A stretch of 64,000 nucleotides of DNA, from contig NZ_QXXQ01000003.1 in NCBI RefSeq assembly GCF_003570715.1, positions 248,001-312,000 on the forward strand, given 5' to 3'. The DNA comes from Gemmobacter lutimaris. Lineage in GTDB: Bacteria; Pseudomonadota; Alphaproteobacteria; Rhodobacterales; Rhodobacteraceae. The notes under the pieces are model-generated. The model was given only the letters and a program-made list of their open reading frames with translations. It had not been told where the DNA came from and did not search any database. Both the position numbers and the translations under genes were made by a program. This document shows, piece after piece, positions 44,344-53,000 of this stretch. How positions within the stretch are numbered: position 1 is the first letter of the stretch; every line of letters starts with the position of its first letter.

Positions 44344-44442
44344 CGGTCGCAGCGGGCTCCGGGCCATGCAGCCACCGGGGCTGCGGTTAAGGGTCGGCCC
44401 GATGCAAGGCGAGCCGGTGAACCGGATATAGTGCCGATCCCT

Positions 44443-44459
44443 GTGCTGCGAAACAGCAC
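44443..44459. promoter_or_regulatory. hairpin in the divergent gap between the kinase and GT2 genes
   Basis: GTGCTG-CGAAA-CAGCAC is a 6-bp perfect inverted repeat in the 267-bp gap that must hold two divergent promoters. Operator or structured leader; function unknown. Confidence 0.3.
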
Positions 44460-44610
44460 CTGACCGGATTCGTCCGGGCCCCCGCCCAGTCCTGAATGGC
44501 TAGCAGAATTGTGCGGAAAATGAAAGGGCGGCGGGGGCTTGCAGGCAGGCGGCGTTGCGCGCAAGTCTCGGTCATGGGCCGGTTTTCCGGCAGGCGGATG
44601 CGAGGGGCGG

Positions 44611-45564
44611 ATGGCCGGTGATCTGGTGGATGCGGTGGTGATCGGGCGCAATGAAGGCGCGCGGCTGATCGCCTGCCTCGACAGCCTCGCGGGCCGTGTC
44701 CGGCGGCTGGTCTATGTGGACAGCGGCTCCGCCGATGGCAGCGTGGCAGCAGCAGAGGCGCGCGGGGCCGAGGTGGTGGCGCTGGACATGACGCAACCCT
44801 TTACCGCCGCGCGGGCCCGCAACGCCGGGCTGGCACGGCTGGCCAACGATCCGCCGGACTTCGTGCAGTTCGTCGATGGCGATTGCGAATTGCGTCCTGA
44901 CTGGATCGCCACGGCGGCAGCCTTCCTGCGCGACCATCCCGATGTTGTCGTGGCCTGCGGCAGGCGACGCGAGCGGTTTCCAGAAACCTCGGTCTGGAAC
45001 CGCCTGTGTGACCGGGAGTGGAATACCCCTGTGGGCGAGGCAGCCGCCTGTGGCGGGGATGCGCTGATGCGCCACGCGGCGGTGGCGGCGGTGGGCGGCT
45101 ACGATCCGTCCCTCATCGCCGGGGAAGAGCCCGACCTGTGCCTGCGCCTGCGTCGCGCCGGAGGGCGCATCTGGCGGCTGGAGGCCGAGATGACGCTGCA
45201 TGATGCCGCCATGACCCGGTTTGGCCAGTGGTGGCGCCGCACCCGGCGGGCGGGTCATGCCTTTGCCGAGGGGGCGTGGCGCCACCGTGCCGGCCCGGAA
45301 GGGCATTGGCGGCACGAGACGCGCCGGGCACTGATCTGGGGGGCGGGGGTGCCACTGGCGGCGCTGCTGGCCGGGTTGTGGCATCCGGCGGGTTGGCTGA
45401 TCCTTGGCCTCTGGCCAGCGCAGGTGGTGCGGCTCGCCCCGCGGATGGGGCTGGAGGCCGCGCTTTTCACCGTGTTGGGCAAACTGCCCGAAGCGCAGGG
45501 GGTGATCGGCTATCACCTCGGGCGGCTGACGGGGAAGCGGCGCGGGCTGATCGAATACAAATAG
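44611..45564 (+). CDS. glycosyltransferase family 2
   Basis: A 317-aa protein with a GT2 domain (VVIGRNEGARLIACLDSL, VYVDSGSADGSVAAA, FVQFVDGDCELRPDW; the DGD is the metal-binding DxD) and two hydrophobic segments near the C-terminus (LIWGAGVPLAALLAGLW and GWLILGLWPAQVV) that would anchor it to the membrane. GAGGGG 3 nt before the ATG supports the start. It could add an internal sugar of the repeat unit. It ends 3 bp before the convergent WecB/TagA/CpsF gene. Confidence 0.9.
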   Translation: MAGDLVDAVVIGRNEGARLIACLDSLAGRVRRLVYVDSGSADGSVAAAEARGAEVVALDMTQPFTAARARNAGLARLANDPPDFVQFVDGDCELRPDWIATAAAFLRDHPDVVVACGRRRERFPETSVWNRLCDREWNTPVGEAAACGGDALMRHAAVAAVGGYDPSLIAGEEPDLCLRLRRAGGRIWRLEAEMTLHDAAMTRFGQWWRRTRRAGHAFAEGAWRHRAGPEGHWRHETRRALIWGAGVPLAALLAGLWHPAGWLILGLWPAQVVRLAPRMGLEAALFTVLGKLPEAQGVIGYHLGRLTGKRRGLIEYK

Positions 45565-45567
45565 CGG

Positions 45568-46350
45568 CTACAGCAGGTTTTGCGCAGTGCCGCCTTTCCG
45601 GGCATTCCGAAGGGCCAGCGCCTTGCGCGCCTCGTCCGGCAACAGCTTGGCGCAGGCCCAGTAGCGTGGCACCAGCCGGCGCGGATCACCCAGCATGCGC
45701 CACGCCCATTCCATCGCCATGTTCTGCACCCAGTCGGGTGCCCGCACCTGCGTTCCGGCCAGAAAATCCAGCCCCGCGCCGATGCTTGCAAAACCGACAT
45801 GCGGCGCCAGTTCGCGGCCGCGCGCGGCAAGGATTTCCTGCTTGGGTGCGCCAAGGGCAAGGAAGCACAGCCCGATCCCGGCGGTTTCCATCATGCGCAG
45901 ATAGCGTGTGGCTTCCTCTCCGGCTGGATCAAAGCCCATGGGCGGGGCGATGGTCAGGGCGACGTCCAGGCCGCGCACCTCAAGCTTCAGGGCTTCGGCC
46001 GCGGCGTCGAGCGCCTCCTGCGTAGAGCCGAGGAGCGCGATTTTCACCCCGGCCTGCGCGGCCAGCCGTGCCAGCGGCGCCACCATGGCAGACCCCGGCA
46101 CCAGATCGACCGGCCGCCGCGCCAGCCGCGACAGCCAGACAATCGGGTTGCCATCCGCCACGACGAAATCCTGGGCGGCATAGGCAGCGCGGAAGGCCGG
46201 GTCACTGCGCAGCTTCACCAGATGGTCAAGGTTGATCGTGGCAAGTGCAAAGCCCTGACGCAGCGCCAGCCGTTCGCGCACGGCGGACAAAAGGCCCGCC
46301 GCATGCGGCACGTTCACGGCAAGGGTGGTATCGGCTATGGTGAATTGCAC
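45568..46350 (-). CDS. WecB/TagA/CpsF-family glycosyltransferase (GT26)
   Basis: A 260-aa transferase. The core ATINLDHLVKLRSDPAFRAAYAAQDFVVADGNPIVWLSRL, ALLGSTQEALDAAAE, LCFLALGAPKQEILAA and GFASIGAGLDFLAG is the WecG/TagA/CpsF fingerprint; GAPKQE is the donor-site block. It adds UDP-ManNAcA or a related N-acetylmannosaminuronic or glucuronic-type sugar to a lipid-linked acceptor. It starts with GTG and a weak SD. Opposite in direction to the neighbouring GT2 genes. Confidence 0.9.
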   Translation of the reverse strand: MQFTIADTTLAVNVPHAAGLLSAVRERLALRQGFALATINLDHLVKLRSDPAFRAAYAAQDFVVADGNPIVWLSRLARRPVDLVPGSAMVAPLARLAAQAGVKIALLGSTQEALDAAAEALKLEVRGLDVALTIAPPMGFDPAGEEATRYLRMMETAGIGLCFLALGAPKQEILAARGRELAPHVGFASIGAGLDFLAGTQVRAPDWVQNMAMEWAWRMLGDPRRLVPRYWACAKLLPDEARKALALRNARKGGTAQNLL

Positions 46351-46522
46351 GGCATCTACTCGATAAAGGGAGGCCTAGCGGTATCACGGAATCGCCGGGC
46401 ATTCACCCCGGCGCGGGGGCCGGAGTCGTGGCTGTGTCAAAAACACTCTGTTTCCCGCAAACCGCAGGCTGGTGCCTGCATGCCTGTTGCCCGGACAGGG
46501 CACGCTCGCGTAGCGGTGAAAC

Positions 46523-47431
46523 ATGAGCATTGCTGCGCCCAGCAAACCCGCCGTGCAACACCGGCAGTCGATGGACCTTGCCCGGTTCGTCGCCGCCTTC
46601 GGGGTGGTGGCCGCGCATGCGCTGGCCTCGCCGCGCGACTGGGTGGGCCATCTTTCGCTTGGGCTTTTCCTGATCCTCACTGCCTTTCTGGCGATCCAGT
46701 CGGCGGAACGTGCGGGCGGCCGTTATCCGTGGATCGCGCGGGCACGGCGGCTGGTGCTGCCATGGCTGTTCTGGTCGGCGGTGTTCCGACTGCTGGACAT
46801 TCTGCTTTCTCATGATCCCGCGCGGTTCATCCCGCTGACCAATCCGTGGAGCCTGCTGATCGGTTCGACCATCCATCTGTGGTTTCTGCCGTTTGTCATG
46901 CTGGCCATGGCCTTGGTGCAGCCGGTGGCGCGGCTGGTGCGCAGCCCGGCCAGCCTGATGGCGGGGTCCGGCTTGATGCTTGCCGTGGGGCTGCCGTTGT
47001 TCTGGCTGCATGAATTCCTGCCGATGCCCGACCCGCTGCCGCAATGGGCCTTTGGCTTGCCGCTCTATGTCTATGGCCTGTTGCTGGCGCCTGCACACCG
47101 GCTGAACCGGCCGCTGCTGCCGCTGGCGGCGATGGCGCTGCTGACGGCGGCAGGCTGGGCGATGGCGGGCAAGCCCTGGGCCTTGACCGCGTTGATCGCT
47201 GCATTGGCGTTCGAACTGTTCTGGCGGCTGCCCCTGCGCCACCCGCTGCTGCCCGCGCTGGGCCGCGTGGCTTTTGGCATTTACCTGATGCATCCGTTCT
47301 TCATGCTGGTGGCTTACAAGATTTTCGGCCCGGATGCCGGGTTCTGGACCAAGACGTTCACCGCCTTCCTGCTGTCCTGGGCTGCGACGGTCATCGCGCT
47401 GCGGCTGCCCGTCATCCGCCGGTTGGTCTGA
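46523..47431 (+). CDS. acyltransferase-3 family membrane protein
   Basis: A 302-aa protein with about ten hydrophobic helices. MDLARFVAAFGVVAAHALA holds the conserved (M/V)DxxR...H block of acyltransferase family 3 (OafA/ExoZ-like), and HPFFMLVAYKIF and VAFGIYLMHPFF form the late family block. It probably O-acetylates the polysaccharide at the periplasmic face. No SGNH tail. The upstream 172-bp gap with a GCCGGG...CCCGGC inverted repeat contains its promoter region. Confidence 0.87.
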   Translation: MSIAAPSKPAVQHRQSMDLARFVAAFGVVAAHALASPRDWVGHLSLGLFLILTAFLAIQSAERAGGRYPWIARARRLVLPWLFWSAVFRLLDILLSHDPARFIPLTNPWSLLIGSTIHLWFLPFVMLAMALVQPVARLVRSPASLMAGSGLMLAVGLPLFWLHEFLPMPDPLPQWAFGLPLYVYGLLLAPAHRLNRPLLPLAAMALLTAAGWAMAGKPWALTALIAALAFELFWRLPLRHPLLPALGRVAFGIYLMHPFFMLVAYKIFGPDAGFWTKTFTAFLLSWAATVIALRLPVIRRLV

Positions 47432-47510
47432 GAGGCCGTGCGATGCTAGACTCGCGCGGCCACAACCACGGAGCCGGCCCCTGATCACCCCGAACCCCCT
47501 TGCATGGCTG

Positions 47511-48896
47511 ATGCTGTTGATCTGGCCCTTGGTCATGGTGGTGCTGTGGCGTCGCCTGCCGCCGGATCTGGCGCTGATCTGGTCGATCCTTGGGGCATAC
47601 CTGATCCTGCCGCCGGTCATCGCGCTGGACCTGCCGGTGGTGCCCGATCTTGGCAAGGACAGCATTCCGCCGCTGGTCGCACTTGCGATGGTGCTGTTCG
47701 CGCGCAAGGAAACCATTCCGGTCCTGCCAGAGTCCTGGGTCGGCCGGGCGCTTCTGGTGGTCTTCGTCCTGTCGCCCTTCGCCACGGTGCTGACCAATGC
47801 CGAGCCGATGCCGAAAGGCCGGTTCGAGGTCATACAGGGCATGCGCATCTATGACAGTGTGGCGGCAGTAACCAATCAGGCCATTGCGGTGCTGCCCTAT
47901 TTCCTTGCCCGCCGCTACCTTTCCAGCCCCGAGTCCATGCGGGCGATCCTTGTCGCACTGGTGGCGGGGGGGCTGGCCTATTCGGTGCCCATGCTGATCG
48001 AGACGCGGCTGTCACCGCAGATGAACGTCTGGGTCTATGGCTATTTCCAGCACGATTTCTTTCAGACGATCCGCTTTGGCGGTTACCGGCCCGTTGTATT
48101 CCTGCCGCACGGGCTGTGGGTTGCCTTCTTTGCGATGATGGCGGCGATGAGTGCGGTGACACTGTTCCGCGTCGGGCCTTCCGACCGACGGCCGATGCAG
48201 TTCGGGGTGATGCTGTATCTGTCGGCGGTGCTGGTACTGTGCAAAAGCGCGGGGCCGATGGTCTATGCGTTCGGGCTTGGTCCGCTCATCGTGCTGGCGC
48301 CGCGGCACTGGCAGGTGATCGTTGCGGCGGCGCTGGCGGGCATGGTCATCACCTATCCGCTGCTGCGCGGGGCGCATCTGGTTCCGCTGGACCAGATCAT
48401 CGCGCTGGCCGAGCGGCTGTCGCCGGACCGGGCCTATTCCTTCGCCTTCCGCGTCGGCAATGAAGAGACGTTGCTGGACCGCGCCGCGCTGAAGCCGTGG
48501 TTCGGCTGGGGCGGGTACGGCCGCAACCTGATCTATGATCCGATGACGGGCGCGGGCACATCGATCGCCGATGGCGCATGGATCATCACGCTGGGGATCT
48601 ATGGCTGGCTGGGCTATCTGGCGCAGTTTGGCCTGCTTGTGTTGCCGCTGCTGCTGATGGGGCGCGAGATGCTGTCACGGCGCGCGCCGGTCTCGCCCTG
48701 GGTTGCGGCGGTCTGCCTGTTGGTGGCAGCCAATCTGGTGGACATGCTGCCCAATGCGACGCTGGTGCCGCTGACATGGATGATGGCGGGGGCCGTGCTG
48801 GGCCATGCCGAGGGGCTGGCCCGTGCCCGGCGCGCGGCCCGCGCGGCAGCGATCCGGGCGCGCTGGCATCCGAAAGCCGGACGGACGGTGTTGTGA
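47511..48896 (+). CDS. O-antigen ligase/Wzy-like membrane protein
   Basis: A 461-aa polytopic protein with about twelve hydrophobic segments. The soluble loop around RLSPDRAYSFAFRVGNEETLLDRAALKPWFGWGGYGRNL resembles the periplasmic loop of WaaL/Wzy proteins. It is the likely repeat-unit polymerase. The first ATG in frame (47511) lacks an SD, while a CTG at 47481 is preceded by GGAG at the right distance and would add ten residues LITPNPLAWL; initiation there is plausible. The stop overlaps the next GT2 start (TGATG). Confidence 0.8.
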   Translation: MLLIWPLVMVVLWRRLPPDLALIWSILGAYLILPPVIALDLPVVPDLGKDSIPPLVALAMVLFARKETIPVLPESWVGRALLVVFVLSPFATVLTNAEPMPKGRFEVIQGMRIYDSVAAVTNQAIAVLPYFLARRYLSSPESMRAILVALVAGGLAYSVPMLIETRLSPQMNVWVYGYFQHDFFQTIRFGGYRPVVFLPHGLWVAFFAMMAAMSAVTLFRVGPSDRRPMQFGVMLYLSAVLVLCKSAGPMVYAFGLGPLIVLAPRHWQVIVAAALAGMVITYPLLRGAHLVPLDQIIALAERLSPDRAYSFAFRVGNEETLLDRAALKPWFGWGGYGRNLIYDPMTGAGTSIADGAWIITLGIYGWLGYLAQFGLLVLPLLLMGREMLSRRAPVSPWVAAVCLLVAANLVDMLPNATLVPLTWMMAGAVLGHAEGLARARRAARAAAIRARWHPKAGRTVL

Positions 48897-49885
48897 TGCA
48901 GGTCGATCTGGGGGTCTTCGCGCATAACGAGGCGGCAGGCATCGCGACCATGGTCGCGCGGCTCACCGCGCAGACGGTGCCGGGGCTCGACCTGCGCATC
49001 CTCGTTCTGGCCAATGGTTGCACCGACGATACGGCCGCCCTTGCCCGTGCGGCCGGGGCCGAGGTCGCAGACCTGCCGGAGGGCGGCAAGAGCCGGACGT
49101 GGAACCGTTTCGTCCATGACCTGTCACGCCCCGAGGCCAGGGTGCTGATCTTCGCGGACGCCGATATCCAGTTGCCCGATGCCGACGCGCTGGCGCGGTT
49201 GGTTGCGGCACTTCAGGCACGACCGGAGCTGCATGTGATGAACTCGCGCCCGGTGAAGGACATCGTGGCCGATCCGCGGGGCCTTGGCTGGCAGGACCGG
49301 CTGATCGCCATGGCGGGTGGCACGCTGGATGACTGGCAGACCGCGATCTGTGGCCAGCTTTACGCCATGCCCGCCACCTGCGCCCGCCTGCGCTGGCTGC
49401 CTGCCGGCTTGCCGGTGGAAGACGGCTTTCTGCGTGCCATGGTCCTGACTGACGATCTGACTGTGTCCGAGGATCTGCCGCGCATCGGTGGCGCCGATGT
49501 CTGGCACATCTATGAAAGCGAGCGCAGCATTGCGGGCCTGATCCGGCATCAGGTGCGCATCGTCATCGGTTCGGCCCTGAACATGGCGGCTTTCGATGCC
49601 CTGCGCGAGATGGCGCCCCCGGTTCGGAAGGCGACCCTGCAACTGGCTGCCCGCGATCAGGGTTGGTTGCGCCGAATTGCCCAAGCCCGGCTACCACGCT
49701 GGCCGGACGGATTCGTTCCCCTGCACTTTCTGGTGAAGCGCAGTCGTAACCTGCTGTGCAACCCGCGCCGCCTGCTGCGCCCGAAGGGCTTGCTGCTTCT
49801 GGTCGCAGGTTTCGGATTTGACCTGATCGTCTGGCTGATTGCGCAGATCCGCATGGCGCGGGGCACCGGCGCGGGCCATTGGTAG
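48896..49885 (+). CDS. glycosyltransferase family 2, membrane-anchored
   Basis: A 329-aa GT2 protein. VFAHNEAAGIATMVARL, VLANGCTDDTAALARA, VLIFADADIQLPDADAL (DAD as DxD) and PVEDGFLRAMVL (ED acidic motif) are canonical. The C-terminal GLLLLVAGFGFDLIVWLIAQI is a membrane anchor. It overlaps the Wzy-like stop codon by one base. It is the last gene of the Wzx/Wzy-type part of the locus before the polyketide synthase. Confidence 0.9.
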   Translation: MQVDLGVFAHNEAAGIATMVARLTAQTVPGLDLRILVLANGCTDDTAALARAAGAEVADLPEGGKSRTWNRFVHDLSRPEARVLIFADADIQLPDADALARLVAALQARPELHVMNSRPVKDIVADPRGLGWQDRLIAMAGGTLDDWQTAICGQLYAMPATCARLRWLPAGLPVEDGFLRAMVLTDDLTVSEDLPRIGGADVWHIYESERSIAGLIRHQVRIVIGSALNMAAFDALREMAPPVRKATLQLAARDQGWLRRIAQARLPRWPDGFVPLHFLVKRSRNLLCNPRRLLRPKGLLLLVAGFGFDLIVWLIAQIRMARGTGAGHW

Positions 49886-49890
49886 CGGTG

Positions 49891-49934
49891 TTTTGCCACA
49901 GTCCTGCGGAGAATCTGGCAGGAATGTGGCAAAA
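49891..49934. promoter_or_regulatory. 17-bp inverted repeat upstream of the polyketide synthase gene
   Basis: TTTTGCCACAGTCCTGC, a 10-nt loop, then GCAGGAATGTGGCAAAA gives a stem with a single mismatch. The T-run is on the left and the A-run on the right, the wrong way for an intrinsic terminator, so an operator or regulatory stem is likelier. Its right half also reads TGGCAG-N5-TGGCA (49916-49931), with GG and GC ten bases apart as in sigma54 promoters, 142 bp before the PKS start. Confidence 0.5.
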
Positions 49935-50073
49935 GCGTGGCATTGTCACCAACTCCGGGATGGACCGTTGATCCTGCCCCCATGGCTATCGCCAATAGCG
50001 TGTTTACGTTAAGGTTTGCGGGGTTGTGAGGAGTGGCCGCAGTTTTGCGCGGCTGCCGGATTGGTGAAAGTGG

Positions 50074-53000
50074 ATGTCTGAAAAGGGGATTGAGCAGCGC
50101 GGGATTTCCGAAACCGACATAGCAATTGTCGGGATGGCGGCGCATCTGCCCGGTGCGCCTTCGATAGAGGCCTATTGGCAGAACCTGCGGGACGGGATCG
50201 AAAGTATCCGCCATCTGACCGAGGCTGAATTGCTGACCAATGGCGAAACCCCGGCAAAGCTGCGCAACCCGAATTATGTGCCTGCCGCCGCGCCGCTGGA
50301 CGGCTTTGCCGATTTCGATGCTGACTTCTTCGGCTTCTCCCCGAAAGAGGCCGCGATCCTCGATCCGCAGCACCGCCAGTTCCTTGAAGTGGCGTGGGAG
50401 GCGATGGAAAACGCGGGCCATGTGCCCGAGGCGTTCCGCGGCGCCATCGGCGTCTATGCCGGTTGCGGCATGGGCAGCTATTTCTACTTCAACCTCTGCT
50501 CCAACCGGGATCTGGTCGATGGCACCGGCATGTTCCTGCTGCGCCATACCGGCAACGACAAGGATTTCCTGTCCACCCGCGTCAGCCATATCTTCGACCT
50601 CAAGGGGCCGAGCATCAACCTTCAGACCGCCTGTTCCACTTCGCTGGTGGCGGTGCATTATGCCTCGCAGGCGCTGCTGAACGGCGAATGTGACATGGCG
50701 CTGGCGGGCGGTGTGACCATCGAACTGCCGCAAGGCAGGGGCTATGTGTTCCACGAGGGCGAGATCCTGTCGCCCGACGGCCATTGCCACGCCTTCGACC
50801 ATCGCGCGCAGGGCACGGTTTTCGGCTCGGGTGCGGGTTGCGTGGTGCTGCGCCGCGCGGTCGATGCGATCCGCGATGGCGACCATATCTGGGCCATCGT
50901 GAAGGGCAGCGCAGTCAATAATGACGGCGCGGCGAAGGCGGGCTATCTGGCGCCCTCGGTCGAGGGGCAGGCGCGGTGCGTGGCCGAGGCGCAGGCGATC
51001 GCAGGCGTGACTTCGGATACGGTCGATTACATCGAATGCCACGGCACCGGCACCTATCTGGGGGACCCGATCGAGGTAGCGGCGCTGACACAAGGCTTTG
51101 CCGAAAGCGCGCAAAGCGTGGGCACCTGCCGCATCGGCAGCGTCAAGACCAACATCGGCCATCTGGATACTGCCGCCGGGGTGGCGAGCCTGATCAAGGT
51201 CGCGCTGAGCCTGCATCACCGCGAGATGCCGCCCTCGCTGGGCTATGAGGCGCCGAACCCGGCGATTGATTTCGAAACCTCGCCCTTTCGGGTGAATGAC
51301 CGGCTGACCGCGTGGGAGGGCAAGGGCCGCCCGCGTCGCGCCGGGGTCAACAGCCTTGGCGTTGGCGGCACCAATGCCCATGCCGTTCTGGAAGAGGCGC
51401 CGGTCCGTGAGGTGTCGGACGCCTCTGACTGGCCGTTCCAGCCCATCGTGATTTCCGCGAAATCGAAGGCCGCGCTGGATGCGCAGGCGGCGCGGCTGGC
51501 CGCGCATCTGCGGGCGCACCCCGAACAGCCGCTGGCTGATGTGGCCTTCACGCTGAAGGAAGGTCGCAGGGCCTTTGAAAAGCGCCGGGTTCTGGTGGCG
51601 GAAAACCACGCCGAGGCTGCCGACCTGCTGGAGGGCAAAGACCCGCGTCGGGTGTTCAACCATGACCATCTGGATGCCCCCGAGGTTGTTTTCATGTTTC
51701 CCGGCGGTGGCGCGCAATTCGCGGGCATGGGGCGCGATCTTTACGAAACGGAACCCGAGTTCCGCGACTGGATGGATCGTGGCCTTGCGGTGCTGCAACC
51801 GAAGCTCGATTATGACATCCGCGCCCTTTGGCTGCCCGAGCCGGGGGCAGAGGCGGAGGCGGATGAGCGACTGAAGCGGCCTTCGGTGCAGCTTCCCTTG
51901 ATCATGATTGTCGAATATGCGCTGGCGAAGCTTTACCAAAGCTGGGGCGTGCAGCCCGCCGCACTGATCGGGCATTCCATGGGCGAAAACACCGCCGCCT
52001 GTCTGGCGGGGGTGATGAGCTTCGAGGATTGCATCGGCCTCGTGCATCTGCGCGGGCAGTTGTTCGACACCGTGCCGCCGGGGGGGATGCTGTCGGTCCC
52101 GCTGGATGAGGCCGCGCTGCGCCCGCGCCTGACTGGCGATCTGGACATGGCCAGCGTGAATGCGCCGGGGCTTTGTGTTGTGTCCGGCCCGGATGCGGCA
52201 CTGGCGGCGCTGGCGGCCGAACTGGCGGCGGAAGAAGTGGAAACCCGCCGCATCCCCATCGACATCGCCGCGCATAGCCGGATGCTGGAGCCGATTCTTG
52301 ATCGCTTCGGCGCTTATCTGCGGTCGATCCCGCTGCATGCGCCGACGCTGCCGGTGATTTCGAACCGCACCGGGCTGCCCTTGACGGTGGCCGAGGCAAC
52401 AGACCCCGATTACTGGGTCCGCCATCTGCGCAACACGGTGCTGTTCCGGCAGGGGATGGAGTATCTGACGGCGACACCGGGCCGGGTCTATCTGGAAATG
52501 GGGCCGGGCCGCGCGCTGTCGTCGCTGGCCCAGGCCAATGGCGTGGCACCGGGGCAGGTGGTCGCGGCGCTGCGCCACCCCGAACAGCAGATGGCGGATG
52601 ACGCCTGGCATATCGCCAGCATCGCGCGGCTTTGGGCCTGTGGTGTGCCGGTGGATTGGGAGCCGGTCTGGGGCGGCGCGCGGCGCCTGCGCGTGCCGCT
52701 GCCGGGCTATGCCTTCCAGCGCAAGACCTATTTCATCGAACCGGCACAGCCGCAGGCGGCCGGGGTTGAGGAAACACCCGCGCGGATCGCGGATGTCGCG
52801 GGCTGGGGCTGGCGCCCGGTCTGGCGTGCCCGTGCCGCCGAGGAAGAGGACGAACCCGCAGCGCACAGCTGGCTGGTCTTCGCCGACGAGGCGGGACTCG
52901 CCGTGCCGGTCGTGACGCGGTTGCGTGCCGAGGGGCATCGCGTGACCGTGGTGCGCAGCGGCGATGCTTTCGCCCGTGATGGCGAGGGGAATTATCTCCT

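Noticed and set aside
52261-52290. Confident malonyl-CoA specificity for the AT domain
   Set aside because: The specificity stretch reads IAAHS, which matches neither the malonyl HAFH nor the methylmalonyl YASH pattern, so no call is made.
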